DNA from: Melastoma dodecandrum
Taxonomy: Eukaryota; Streptophyta; Magnoliopsida; Myrtales; Melastomataceae
Assembly: GCA_029817715.1 (NCBI GenBank)
Contig: JARUPY010000434.1
Location: forward strand, 1,178,001-1,242,000
Direction: 5' to 3'
Length of the DNA: 64,000 nt
The notes under the pieces are model-generated. The model was not told where the DNA came from. It worked only from the letters and a program-made list of their open reading frames with translations, and did not search any database. The position numbers were made by a program, and so were the translations under genes. This document shows positions 34,081 to 46,016 of this stretch, one piece after another. Each line of letters opens with the position of its first letter. Within the stretch, counting starts at the first letter, position 1.

Positions 34081-35175
34081 TGTTGACATGATGTTAACAC
34101 AATAGGTTATCTTGGGCCTATTTCTGACAAAGCCCATAGTAGGCGTGAAGCCCTTAGCAAAGTCAGACATACCAGGCCTGCATCTGTAGTCTACACAGAC
34201 TATATGGCTGAGTAGTAACCCTGTAATTAGGGGAAGTCTACAAGCCTGCGCCTGCATAGGACACACGTTAAAGGGAACGATTTAATAGCCCCGAGATAAA
34301 TGGAGCGTGCAACCCACGTCTGTACTGATGCACGTCTTAAAAGACAATTAATTAATTCCGAAGTCAGAGGAGTTTACGACCCACGTCTACACGAGTGGAA
34401 GTTAGTTTGTTGGCTCCGAGATTCTTGGGGGTGGTTGAGTCTGGAAGATCTTTAGAACGTCGTAACAGACTGGGTATAAAAGGGGGAGATCTCCCTCAGA
34501 GAAAATCACGAACAAATCAGCTAACAGAAGCTTATCTTGCTCGTCACCCCTTAGTTGTTAGTTGTTAGGATTCTCCGACCTGGGCGAAACTCTTAAAGTT
34601 TCATTTGGTCTTCCTTCCACCGTTAGAGTGAGCAACCGTAGCTCTGGGAACAAATCTCCGCCTTCACTTCCACCATCAGAGTGAGCAACCGTAGCTCTGG
34701 GAACAAATCTCCGCCTTCACTTCCACCATCAGAGTGAGCAACCGTAGCTCTGGTAGCAAATCTCCGCCTTCTACTCCAACGTCAGGACGAGCCACCGTAG
34801 TCCTAGTACACTTCTCCGCTTTCGACACCGCCACCAAGGTGAGCCACCGTAGCCTTGGTATCCACATCCGCCTCTACATTCGGCCACATTCCGTCCACCA
34901 AACCCAACAACCAAGTTCTGCCAGCCGAGGAGTGCAAGTCTACAGTGCTCTGTTCTCAAGTCTAAGACCCCGCTCCGAGTCTACGGAGCACAGTAGCCAG
35001 TCGACCTTACTACCGTCCTTGTTTTTATTTTTATGGCAGTAAGCATTCTTTACTTACTGTAAAACTGTTTACATTCGATCTATTTCATTCAATTACTTAC
35101 TGGCGACCACATTTACAATCTCTGTGAGTCTTATTGTCAAATATTTCCGACGTGATCTGTTTTCGACGCGAACAG
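34081..35175 (+). repeat. 3' LTR of the 30935-35175 element
   Basis: 1095 bp, complete, TG to CA ended. It contains a 53-bp tandem array with the phrase GTGAGCAACCGTAGCTCTGG at 34628, 34681 and 34734. It matches the LTRs of the 3309-11705 element in reverse orientation. Confidence 0.9.
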
Positions 35176-36257
35176 CAGCATTCCTTTTATAGCGTCACAA
35201 GAAGTCGGCCCCGCAATATAAAGAAAAATAATATATCATTTCATTTCCATAACATTGGACATTTTCATATCACGTTTCATTGCGTAAGAGGCCGGTCGAT
35301 ACCAAGGATGACTAAGAAAAACGTGAGATTTCATCGGAATATACAAAATAATTGGCCGGATCCGAATATTACGCCAATAATTGAGTTTCAAATAAAGGAG
35401 ATTAGGGTTCATGACATGACTAAACGGTACCTGTTGCTGAGGTTTTGGAATACATAATTCTTGCAATTGCTAATATACAAGTGAAATTTTCTGTCCGACA
35501 ATGTTGGATGGAATGCCGTAATGATCAGTGATCATATCAGGGAACTGGCAGTTGGAAAGTGTCGGCCATCTGATCTGTTATCAATAACTTACCATTTAAG
35601 TCTATCTCAGTTAGTCATGGAAAGTTCAACATGTTAAAGCAATTGAGCATTGTCAGCAAAGTGGTGGATCACAGTAGTCGTACCTCGACTTTCACATATT
35701 TTTACGAAACAAGTTGTGTGGACTCAGTTGTCGATGATTTTCTTGATGGTACTCACAAAACCAATTCGATAAAGAGAGTTAAAGGTCGTTTTTTATGTTT
35801 GGTATAATCATGTAAGATAGCAGGGATTGCCAAGACAATCTCGTAATTCTCAATGCTTAAACAAGGATGTGGAGGACGTATTCAGTTTTTAATAACTTCA
35901 ACTTGCACAGTCACGAGTGTTTTCCGTTCGGCAGAATTGCCAGAGTGATTGTTCGACGTCTGTCGCGTTTTCTCTGCGTGAACAAAGGGCATGAAACCTG
36001 TGGGCTCCTAACCGCCTGAAAAAAAAATTACACTTTCAACCACTAATCGGGGCAATTAGGGCACGATGGTAATCAGTAGACGCTACCTGCTCCCTACTCA
36101 GAATTTCTTATTACATGCACGTGGAATGAACGTTAGGTCAGTCAGCCCATTCCAAGATATATTTTCGATATAAAGAGGGAAGTTGAATGCACTTTCATGC
36201 ACAAAAAACTCTCATATCTTACTTTACACCCCAAAGGAAACATTAAGGAGGTGGAAA
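35176..36257 (+). promoter_or_regulatory. CYP79 upstream region with TATA box
   Basis: The region between the gypsy element and the CYP79 start codon. TATAAAG at 36169-36175 is 83 bp before the ATG, giving an expected leader of about 55 bases. The rest shows no gene. The promoter looks structurally intact although the gene behind it is broken. Confidence 0.55.
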
Positions 36258-36337
36258 ATGGCTGCAATCGATCCACCTCAGCTGATGGCTGCCCCTGCTA
36301 GTCTTAGCTGTGCTGTTGTGCCAAAAGGAATCGGTAC
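36258..36337 (+). pseudogene. CYP79 pseudogene, fragment 1: start codon and first 26 codons
   Basis: ATG at 36258 begins MAAIDPPQLMAAPASL and stays open to the copia insertion at about 36333-36337. The reading continues in the same frame in the fragment that starts at 39092, where the membrane anchor follows. On its own this short piece would not be assignable. The link rests on the frame continuity and on the copia element lying exactly between. Confidence 0.7.
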
Positions 36338-36631
36338 GTTCTCACGTTGTAGAAACAAACTTGCATTAATAGTAGAAACATAAGCAAAACAGATAACAAC
36401 AGAACTTTCTGCAGACGCTAGCTTCTATAACGTATAACCTTCTGCAGATGGGGGTCGAACACTTTGAGCAAATGCTCTTGTTTGGATTTTTATAGATAGA
36501 ATGATAGATTGATGCGTGATGCATCAAATTACATAACAGACCAAAGAAAAACTCTTCAATTATCCCATTAAGTAGCACTCATTAACTCTTGACTACTAAA
36601 CCATATTTAATCTTTGCCACCATCCAACTCA

Positions 36632-36838
36632 TTAACTCTTCACTAATTTCAGCATTTTTTCTTCATTATCATCATCCTTGAACCAATCCAATAGATTCCA
36701 CCTTGGATCAAGAGCTGATACACCGATCTTCTCCTTGAGCCATTCAAATCTTCCTCTAAGATTGTAGAACTTCACCTTCTCTTCAGGTTCTACAATACAA
36801 AAACCTTGTGGTTGCTCTACGTAAATCTCCTCTTGCAT
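36632..36838 (-). pseudogene. copia RT scrap
   Basis: Starts MQEEIYVEQPQGF, the block that lies ahead of the RT palm in copia elements, then runs into LTR sequence. Everything between the pre-integrase region and this point is missing. Confidence 0.65.
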
Positions 36839-37106
36839 TGTAACTCTTATCAGTGGCCATCAACCAACAGGATTTAGTTGATACTAGACATTCTGTCACT
36901 CAACATTTTATTCCTCAATATTATGTTCCTCTAGAACAGGCTTCTGTAATGCGTGACAAGTCTGATCGAAATCTGACCTTCTTTTCGCCCAATTCCACTT
37001 CTCTTCTTCAAAGAACTTGATATCTCTGCTCACAATTACATTCTCATTCTTTCTCAGACTTGAACTCTCAAAAAGAAGTTTAGTCTACTTTCCCAACAAG
37101 CATGTT

Positions 37107-37723
37107 CTACAATCGGACACAACCTTCTGTAGCATAGGAAGTCCTTCTACCTTCTACCATCTCATTCTTCTGCACAAACTCCATACCTTTGCTATGAAAT
37201 TTCCCCAACCTTTTGTGCCTAACTTCTGCTTGATTTACTTGAGCCGCCATATCTTGTTGACTCTGTGACACATGATCAAAGGAGAACACTTTTTTTTCAT
37301 TTGAATATTAAGTATCTCTTTCCTAGAAGAATCTGCTATCAAATAGAACCCTTCTTCAAATATTACTCTCTACCCCTTTTCCACAAGTTAACTTACACTC
37401 AAAAGGTTCTAGTCAATCTTAGGTACGTACAACACATCACTTATCAACTTATGACCTTTTGGACCATCAATGAAAACACCTCCTTTCCCTTCAGCATCAA
37501 TGTAATCACCATTTCCGATCTTCACTCTATCATAAAAGCTTCGATCTAGACTTGCAAACGACTTCTCATTGTATGACACGTGGTGGGTACATCCACTATC
37601 CACCAACCAGCTTGTACGAGTCATACCTTTAGCAAAACAAGATGTTGTAAACATCAACTCTACCTTGTTATTTGCAGCACCTTCTATATCGTTTCGTTTC
37701 GCCGAGAATCCTTCTCCTGACAA
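37107..37723 (-). pseudogene. copia protease and pre-integrase region
   Basis: The protease site reads WLVDSGCTHHVS, so the catalytic Asp-Ser-Gly is kept. Then DVLYVPKID and, after a frameshift, RHKRLGKFHSKGMEF, the pre-integrase block. No integrase core follows. Confidence 0.8.
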
Positions 37724-37875
37724 AATATTGCAATATGCCCGAACTTTTGACAGCTATTGCACTTCATATCTGGCCTCCTCCAACACTTGTAATATGGATG
37801 ATTTCCGCCTCCACAGTGTTTGCACGGATCCAGCCTTTATCTCTTGTAAGCATAACGACTCTCAGAAGGATGTCT

Positions 37876-38628
37876 CTATTCAATAGGACCTCCATTACTG
37901 CTCGAACCTTCTACATTCCCTTTCTGTTGGTTCCATGGCCTCTTTTCTATTCCAGAAACTCTCATCCATGACCTCGCTGGTAAGGCTTCTTCTGCAGGAA
38001 CTTCCCTTCTCATAAGTCGTCTCTGTTCTTGAGCTTGTAACGCACTCAACAACTCTGCCAGCCTTATCGGATAGATCCTTAGTGTTCTCAAGGGAAGTGA
38101 TCGTAGCTTCAAACCTTTCTGGCAAAGACACCAAAATCTTCTGCACAATCTGGTCATCCTTCATATCTTTGCCCATAACTCTGATTATGTCAGCCATATT
38201 GATCAATATATCCGAAACATCCATCATGGCCTCATTCTTCTTCATTTGTTGTCTCTCAAACTCCAGCATCAAATTCAAATCTTTCATACCGCTTATCTTC
38301 TCGTCACCTTCGTACTCAATCTTAAGAAAATCCCAAATCTCTTTTTCGGTTAGAAACTTCATGATCCTGTCGAATACAGAGGATGACACTGCAGCATAGA
38401 GGCACGACTTCGCCTTCGCCTTCCTTGTGACTCTTTCTTTGTGAAACCGAATTTGGTTGATTGTAGGATTGTCGGGGAGTGGGGTCACTTCATAATCATC
38501 TTCCACTGCTTCCCACAAGTCACTGCCCTCCATGAAAGTGCTCATCTTCACCACACCCACGCTTGATAATTCTCCCCATTAAACATAGGAGGCGTCGTAG
38601 AAGAAAAACCGCTTCCGCTTGCTTCCAT
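37876..38628 (-). pseudogene. copia gag
   Basis: Starts at 38628 (MEASGSGFSSTTPP, then FNGENYQAW), shifts frame near 38555, and continues open to 37895 with the gag helical region (EIWDFLKIEYEGDEKI, LILINMADIIRVMG-like, ILVSLPERFEATITSLE). A CX2C-type knuckle follows in a broken frame. Confidence 0.8.
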
Positions 38629-39091
38629 CACCTTCTGTCAGACAGAAACAACTTTCCAAACACTTCACAAGACTTTCATGGCTCCTGAAAGATCACTAAG
38701 GGCTCTAATACCAGTTGTACGCTCTAACGTTGCAAAAAAAAACATGCATCAATAGCAGAAACTACAATAGAAGTAAGACAGAGAACAACATAACCTTCTG
38801 CAGAGACTAGCTTCTATAGCGTAGAACCTTCTGCAGTTGGCGGCCGAAACAAAACTCTCGTAACACAAACAACACTTTGAGGAAATTCTCTATTCTGGAT
38901 TTTTTATGGATAGAATGATAGATTGATGCGTGATGCATCATGTTACATAAATAGACCAAAGAAAAACTCTTCAACTACCCCATTAAGTAGCACCCATTAA
39001 CTCTAGACTACTAAACCTTATTTAATTTTTATCACCATCCACTAAACCTTAATAAATCAGTCCATTATCATCAGTCTTGAACCAATCTAAT

Positions 39092-39575
39092 AGTATAAGT
39101 GCTCTCCTTCTTGTGGCACTGATGATGTTTGCTAATGGAATAAGCAAACACCGCCCTAAAAGCCGATCCGCGAAGTCCTAGCTTCTCCCACAACCTCCTA
39201 GGGCAAAGGATTGGCCTATCCTTGGGTGCATCCCCGAGATGGTGAGGAATCGGCTTGCATTTCGGTGGATCCATTGCCTCATGAAGGAGATGAACACGGA
39301 GATCGCATGCATTCGCCTAAGCAACATGCATGTGATCCTTGTGATGTGTCCTAAGATTGCCCGAGAGATCCTCAAGAAGCAGGATGTTGTGTTTGCATAT
39401 CGACCAAAGTCCATGGCCGCAAAGGCGTTCAGTGGTGGCTACATAATTGCTGTGATCATGCACAATTCCTAACAAAGGAAGAAAATGAGGAGTGTGCTCA
39501 CCTCTGAGATAATCTGCCCCTCAAACCACAGAAGAAAAGACACCCCATGGAGCAAGTCATTGGGGATATATAGAA
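39092..39575 (+). pseudogene. CYP79 pseudogene, fragment 2: anchor to about residue 180
   Basis: Reads a hydrophobic anchor (ALLLVALMMFA), a stop where the hinge should be, then DWPILGCIPEMV, HCLMKEMNTEIACIRLSNMHVI, CPKIAREILKKQDVVFAYRP and, after another stop, KKMRSVLTSEIICPS. MKEMNTEIACIRL, PKIAREILKKQD and ILTSEIICPS-type blocks are characteristic of CYP79 N-amino-acid N-hydroxylases, the committed step to aldoximes. At least two stops and a frameshift near the end kill it. It ends where SIRE-like copia sequence begins. Confidence 0.9.
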
Positions 39576-39619
39576 AGGGATACAGACGAGACGTTCTGTG
39601 AATCTCTTATGTGAACATT

Positions 39620-41094
39620 CTGCGTTCCTCTCTTTAGAGGAACCAAATAATATTGATGAAACACTTGCAGATCCTAACTGGATTATTGCCATGCAAAAAG
39701 AGCTTAATCAATTTTAACGAAACAAGGTCTGGAAGCTTGTTCAGAAACCCAAGGATCGTTCTGTTGTTGAAACAGGTGGGATTTCCGCAACAAGCTAGAT
39801 GAATCAAGCACTATGGTCAGGAACAAGGCCAGACTCGTGGCTAAGGTATTCTCAGTCAGAAGAGAGACCACTGTAGCGCGCCTTGAAGCTATTCGACTTC
39901 TGTTAGCTTATGCGTGTTATAATGATTTCAAACTATTTCAGATGGATGTAAAAAGCGCCTTTCTAAATGGTGAAATCAAGGAGGAAGTCTACGTAGAACA
40001 ACCTCCAGGATTTGAGGATCCAAAAAAACATGATCCTTTATATAAGCTTGATAAAGCTTTATATGGTTTAAAACAAACTCCTAGAGCTTCGTATAAAAGA
40101 TTAAGCCAATTTCCTATTGAAAAAGGCTATAGAAAGGAAAAGGTCGATACAACTCTTTTCCAAAAGAAGCACGAAACCAAGCTTCTGATAGTTTAGATCT
40201 ACGTATATCACATCATCTTTGGATCTACGAACAATACCTTGTATAATGAGTTCGCAGAACTCATGAAAGGTGAATTTGAGATGAGCATGATGGAGAATTA
40301 ACATTCTTTCTTGGCTTACAGATTCGCCAAGCATCAGAAGGTACATTCATCCATCAGGAGAAGTACACTAAACAACTTCTGAAGAAATATGAGTTGAACA
40401 ACTCAAAACACTTGTGTACTCCCATGAGCACAAACGCTACTGTTTAGAAAGATGAAACAGGAAAGGATGCAGATCCTAGCCTCTACAGCAGTATGATAGG
40501 GTCCTTATTGTACCTTACTGCTTCCAGACTTGACATTTTGTTCTGCGTCTGCCTTTGTGCTAGATATCAATCAGCACCAAAGGAATCACATTTAACCCAT
40601 GTTAAGAGGATATTTCGATATCTTTCTGGGACAACAAATCTAGGGCTTTGGTATTCCAAGAGATCATTATTTGATCTTGTATGGTACTCCGATGCACACT
40701 TTGGGGGCTGCAAAATCGATCGAAAGAGTACTTCTGGAACCTGCCAATTACTTGGAGATATGCTTATATCATGGCACTCAAAGAAGCAAGCTTATGTTGC
40801 ACTATCTACAACAGAAGCAGAATATGTTGTGGCAGCTAGCTGCTGTGCACGGCTTCTATGGATGCGTCAACAACTTGAAGACTATGGTTTCAAGTTTGAC
40901 AATATTCTAATACGGTGTGATAACACAAGTGCTATAAATCTAACCAAGAATCATGTTCAGCATTCAAGGCCTAAACATATAGAACTAAGACATCATTTCA
41001 TTCGAGATCATGCTCAGAATGATTTTACTTATGTGGAATATGTGAACACATAAGCACAACTCTGTGATGTCTTCACAAAGCCATTAAATTTCTC
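39620..41094 (+). pseudogene. SIRE-like copia RT and RNase H
   Basis: RT phrases include ADPNWIIAMQKELNQF, RNKARLVAKVFS, QMDVKSAFLNGEIKEEVYVEQPPGFE and LYKLDKALYGLKQTPRA. Roughly 15 codons around the usual DYDETFAPVARLE are shortened. The YVDD region is in a broken frame at about 40190-40230. RNase H (40493-41053) is well preserved, with LVWYSDAHFGG, STSGTCQLLG, LSTTEAEYV and HIELRHHFIRDH. Confidence 0.88.
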
Positions 41095-41363
41095 AAAATT
41101 TAATGGCTTGGGATTTGTTAAGAATGGAACTTAGGATGTGTTATCCCTCCTAAAATGGATCTTATTGATCCTTATTTCGTGTGATTTGAATTTGTGTGAC
41201 AAATTGATTTGCAAAAATATTTCATTTCCATTTTTATTTTTTTAGAAACAATCTTTAAAATTCCTTTCATTTTTATCTTGAAATATTTTTTTCCCAAAAT
41301 TTTTCTTTCTCTCCCCCATTCGTTTTTTTTTTCTTTTGTTTTAAAAACCAACTTCTGGCACCC

Positions 41364-42836
41364 ATGTTCCCCACTCTTTTCAATACCCATTTTCCTCTTC
41401 CTTACCTCAAAGCTTTCCTTCTAAAAACCCTAACTTCCTTTCTTTGCTTCATCCTTATGGCACCACGAACCAGGCATCCTCGCTCTACCAAGGCCAAGCC
41501 TAGGCGCTCCGCTGCACTCAGCAACGACTCCCTGTCCGATCGTGACTCCCAAGAGACCCAGTCTTTGTTGCAGGGGAGTGACTCTAAGACTGCCAGTGTC
41601 TCATCCAAGGGAACTAAATCTATGTCCCAGCACTCCACTCTTGAGAGTTCTAAGGCTCTAGGTACAGAGCAGGAGGTGTATCAATCATTTATGAAGGAGG
41701 ACCCTCCTACGCCAAAGGTTTCTAAGCCAGAAACCGAGGACATAGTGATTTCTCCTCAAGAACCTGCTGAGAAGGAGGCTTCTGGACCTCAGTGCAACAG
41801 TCCTCCTCTTGAATCTCTTTCCATGGCCATTGTGCCCTATGATGAAAGTTAGCTTCCTCCTCCTCCTCCCATGCAGAAGTTGGCTCCAACTTCATCTCAT
41901 GCCGAGGACAAGGCAGTGAGTCCTCTGGTGGCTGCAATAAAGGAGAAAGGAAAGGGATAGAAACGCCCATCTACGGTATCGTATAACGAGTTCAAAAGGC
42001 CCAAGGTATTGCTCTGACCTTTACTCCTGAGATTGGGGAGTTTGTTTCTAATGAGGAAATTAAGACTGTTCTGGATAGTTCCGAGTTTCCTACTCTAGAC
42101 CTTGACGACAAGAAAATAGTTTCTTTCCGGTTCATAAAGTTCAACTTCTCTACTGAGAGTTCTTTAGGGCAGCTAGAAAACCGCTTCCGCAAGCTGACCT
42201 TTGAAGCTTTCTGTGAGCACATAAGCCCTGTCTTTGCCTGCATGGTTAGGGACTTCTATAGTCATATCACCTTTCATAGGGTGAATGAAATGATCAAGTA
42301 CATCAAAGTGGTGATAGATGGGAATGTCTATGTGTTCTCTCTGTTTGATGTGTGCAGAGACTTCAGCGTGACCTACCATCCTCAACTTCAGCTCATGGGG
42401 CTCTCAAAGACTACAACATACCGGAGGATAACAGGGGCTGAAAAGCCAACCAAGGTCAGTGTCTATCTGGAGAGCACGCAGTTACCTCTGGAGCTACGAA
42501 TCCTGCATTGTGTGTCATGTACTGTCTCTACCCCCGGACTGGGAGCACTAATAGTATCATCACGAAGGATGCCATAATGATGGTACACTTGTTGGAAGGA
42601 CATCCTATGAATATGGGATCGATTGTTTTTAGCACATGGAGAGATGCGCAAATCTGGCTGACAGGGGATTGCCCTATGGTCACATTATCATGAAGCTTCT
42701 GCAGATCTACTCATATGATACTACTCTCAGGAGTGACGCGGACACCATCATTGTCGAGCCTTTGACGGTACTACACTTGATTACATGGGCTATGTTTTTA
42801 CAGGGACTCAATGGATTCACAAGAGGAGTAGGATAG
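41364..42836 (+). pseudogene. extra ORF downstream of copia pol
   Basis: Starts with a Ser/Lys/Pro-rich stretch (MAPRTRHPRSTKAKP at 41458) and continues after stops through EAFCEHISPVFACMVRDFYSHITFH and TNSIITKDAIMMVHLLEGHPMN into a basic, Lys-rich tail near 42840-43020. The middle resembles the putative plant transposon protein found in many plant retroelement ORFs. In SIRE elements this position holds an env-like ORF. I see no signal peptide or clear transmembrane pair, so I do not call it envelope. At least three frame breaks. Confidence 0.55.
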
Positions 42837-43995
42837 AACCGTCCTCCTCGCACAAAGGGAAAAGTGTTGCTGCACCTGCCAGAAGAAAGACTCGGGCTGA
42901 AACTAGTAAGACGAAGAAGCAGGATACCAAGCAGAAGCAATCTTCTAAGGCATCTACTTCTGCTGATCCCAAAAAGTCCCACAAGCTGGATAAGTGCATT
43001 GCCCAGCAAAAGGAGATCAAGACCTGATAACAAAGGTGTTGGTGGATCTTGCTGATCTCGCTGCCTTTATCAAGGGCACGTATGGTACATCCTCTACTCC
43101 TGCAGAAGAAAGTGACTGATCAGTCATCTCTTCTGAAAAACTGAAACTCTGGCACTATTATTTTGAAACTAACTCTTCTCAAACTTGTTTATTGCATATT
43201 TCTGCTGCAACTTGTTTTTGAAACATTGTTATTGCGCACTTCATTTTGGTTTTCAGCATGCTTTTGTTTGATGATGCAAAAAAGGGGAGAAGTAGCTTGT
43301 TGTTTGCAGAAGAATTTTTTAGATTTAAGACATGTTCTGTATTTTCTTGTGTATCTTTGTATGTGCATGCAGGTCATGAAGACACTGGGGAGATTTCTTC
43401 TGTTCGTTGCAGGTCTCAGCATAATTACCTTTTGCTTGAGAAATTCTCGATAGAACGATGCTTCTGGAGGAGATCATCTTGAAAGAGTTACATCCTTGTA
43501 ACCATCTTGGGATTGAGCAGAATTTCGATTGAAATTAACTGCTTAAACTCAGGGTGAGTTAGAGAACTTTCTCGACTCTAAACTTTTCCTGCAGAATACT
43601 ATTTCTGTGTGACGTTCTACAGAATCATCTTCGGTACACTACTACGAAACTCACTCGCCTGTTTAGGGGGAGCAATGAAAGAACAATACTTTTGTCCACA
43701 ATGCATGTTCTTGCAATCATTAGCATTGATTTGATTAAATCATACAAATGCTCTAAACGAGTAAGTTATGAACATTAACTAATCTCAAAAACGAAAGTTC
43801 ATATTTGAACTAAACACTGATCTGAGCTAGTAATAATTTCGATCGAGATTAATCCGCTTAAATTCAAGGGGAGTTACTGCAGAACGTAACTTATGTGTCA
43901 ACCATCTCGCAACAATGAAATATGTAAGACCGTTTAACTATTTGATCATTATTCTTCAGATGTGCATGGTTTTGGCATCATCAAAAGGGACAGAT

Positions 43996-45458
43996 TGTTG
44001 ATACAATCTGGTTTTGATGATGACAAAGGTTATGTATTGCTAATGTGTTATTCAAGTGTGCAGCAGAACATGTCTTCGGGTGTAGAAGCTGGTCTTTGTT
44101 ATCTGATCAATACAGAAAAGAATTATGTGGAGTACTTCAACGGAGGAAATGATTTAGCCATCAGAAATGGTATTCTGAGGACAATATTTATTATCGAGTC
44201 TACTATCTCGATTGTAATCTGTGTCCTAGATGCTATAACTCTCATTGCAGGAGTACTTACTACTGTTACAGAATGGCACTTCTCTGAATGACAAATTCCT
44301 TATTACAGATTTTTCATTATGCGAGCACGTGAGATAATTATCTCATACGTCCTATAGTTAAGTCTTATTGAATTAACTCTGGAATCTTGTCTAGGTTCAC
44401 CCTTGGAATTAACTTGTTTATCAAGTTCTTTTCTGGGGTTGTTTTGGAAAGATTTATTTCCTAAACTTACGTGATCTTATGATTATGGAATTTGGCCACG
44501 TCCTAATCAGGTTGAAATCTCTCTTGTATGGCGAGAATATTTTACAATGGGAATATTTTCATATTATGGAAACAAATCAATCCCGATGCCAAATTCATAT
44601 AAGGAAAAATGATGATTCTGCTGTTGCAGAAAACAGTTTCTGAGCTGAATATATTATCTCTTATTGGGCGATTAATCTAGTTTATTATTATCTGAAAATA
44701 CTAAGGATAATGTTTTGTGTTCTTGTAAGTTTTCTCACAGGATCAAATCATGGAGAAAATGGCAAGTGGAATAACTAGCTGTTGGTGATTGATTGAGAAA
44801 CTCCTTTCTACGGACAAGCTTATAAGAAAGAGTGAAGACAGACTTCCAACTTGTTGTTCTACTGAAAGCTTACCAGAAACCGTTGTCCCTTCACTGTTGT
44901 AAAAGCTTAGAGCGTCTATTGTTCATTCACCGAGCTGATCACCTCTGAGAGAGCGTCTTCTATAGCTACAGACTGTTTGTGCTGTAGCTGTTTTGTTTGT
45001 GCAGGTTGTTAGTCACACAAGTTGTGTACAAAGGCAGGTGGTTGCCGTTAAGCTACGTTGGCGGGTGGTAGCCGTCAAGCCACGGGCTCAGTGAGGAGCC
45101 GGAGTTAGTCACATTGGGTTATGTACGGGTTTAGTTAGTCACGTGTATACGTACAAGTTGTTAGTCACTTTTCTGATAGATGTGTGCATCTGTAAAGTAC
45201 CTTGATCACATATAGTGAATATGCCGTATTTGGGGTGAGCACTGGGAGAGTGGACGTAGGCATTGTTTGTCGAACCACTATAAATCTTTGTGTCACATAT
45301 ACATAAGATAACTTATCTCAGAACTGGGAATCTATCCAGCAGATCTAGTTTCTGTAATTTGACAAAGCCACGCTTCTGTATTCAGATATAATCGAAAAAG
45401 TGTCAAAACTCTTAAGACACTAATTCAACCCCCTTCTTAGTGCAATCCTAGACCAACA
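43996..45458 (+). repeat. 3' LTR of the SIRE-like copia element
   Basis: Starts TGTTGATACAATC after a purine tract (TCAAAAGGGACAGA, 43981-43994) and ends GACCAACA. An earlier purine box, AAAAAAGGGGAGA, is at 43278-43290. The right edge abuts CYP79-locus sequence. Confidence 0.8.
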
Positions 45459-46016
45459 ACCTCCTGTGATCAAAGCACAGTCAATAGTAATAAGAAGTCA
45501 TTTTCTTATGACTTGACCCTCCAGGGTTAGGTTTTATTATGAACAAATGAAAGAAAGGTGCTTGATCGGTATGCAGGAAAGGTGGTTGTAGGAATCCAAC
45601 ATTCCCCAGCTCAATTACATCTTGTCCTACATCCGAGAAGCCTTCAGACTCCACCCCATCGCACCCTTCAACGTAGCGCATGTCGCCTTGTCCGACATTA
45701 TTGTGATGGGCTACAATATCTCTAAGGGAAGCCATGTCCTCCTCAGGCGCCTCGGCATCGGAAGAAATCCAAAGATATGGGATGATCTGCTCGAGTTCAA
45801 GCCTGAGCGTCACATGGGCGGCCAGGCAAAGGTGGTCCGCACTGAGCCTCACCTGTGGTTCATATCCTTCAGCACGGGTCGGTAGGAGTGCATAGCCGCC
45901 ACCCTTGGGACTACAATGTCTGTGATGCTCCTTGTTCGCCTGATCCAGGGTTTTGACTGGAGCATGCCCTTGGGCATTCAGAAGATTGATCTCCCAGAGT
46001 CGGCGGCGGATCTCAC
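45459..46016 (+). pseudogene. CYP79 pseudogene, fragment 3: K-helix to near the C-terminus
   Basis: From about 45520 it reads, with one frameshift near 45590, [27 protein letters not shown] (ExxR at 45637-45648), GRNPKIW, FKPERH (45796-45813) and FSTGR, then a stop (TAG at 45883) inside the haem loop. It continues ECIAATLGTTMSVMLL and IDLPESAADL. PERH in place of PERF and SFSTGR before the haem Cys are CYP79 signatures. The gene is broken at 46016, inside the C-terminal strand, by the 13.6-kb gypsy element. Two point changes (Arg to stop, Gly to Glu) hit the haem loop itself, so it was or became dead independently of the insertions. 45459-45520 may be intron. Confidence 0.92.

Larger units (their letters stand above)
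30935..35175 (+). mobile_element. deleted TAT-lineage gypsy element (second copy)
   Basis: Starts TGTTGACA, ends GCGAACA, and is flanked by GCGGC (30930-30934) and GCAGC (35176-35180), a 5-bp target duplication with one change. The left LTR is cut at about 31516 and joined directly to pol, so the PBS, gag and protease are gone. The remaining pol is the linker and RT with the same truncation after YIDD as in the 3309-11705 element. The right LTR (34081-35175) is complete. It depends on other elements for movement or arose by deletion after insertion. Confidence 0.88.
36333..39091 (-). mobile_element. copia retrotransposon inserted in the CYP79 N-terminus
   Basis: Two LTRs of about 375 bp, 36333-36705 and 38716-39091, are about 85 percent alike by eye. 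Between them on the minus strand are gag, protease, pre-integrase and a short RT scrap. The PBS at 38701-38714 is the complement of TGGTATTAGAGCC, a standard copia initiator-Met site. Most of integrase and RT are deleted, so it is not autonomous. No perfect target duplication is visible. The CYP79 frame rejoins across it at a Gly codon, as expected for a simple insertion. Confidence 0.82.
39575..45458 (+). mobile_element. SIRE-like copia retrotransposon, 5' truncated
   Basis: On the plus strand: the end of the integrase-RT linker (SLEEPNNIDETLADPNWI), RT, RNase H, an extra ORF region, purine tracts and a 1463-bp 3' LTR (43996-45458). The 5' LTR, gag, protease and integrase are absent. Long LTRs, an extra ORF after pol and purine boxes in CATCATCAAAAGGG-type surroundings are known SIRE/Maximus traits. 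The element replaces the middle of the CYP79 gene. Confidence 0.82.

Noticed and set aside
36183..36257. 25-codon upstream extension of the CYP79 start
   Set aside because: It has no P450 character and lies just downstream of the TATA box in the expected leader.
41364..43020. Envelope gene making the SIRE-like element virus-like
   Set aside because: No signal peptide, cleavage site or paired transmembrane segments are visible, and the middle resembles a transposon-borne plant protein.
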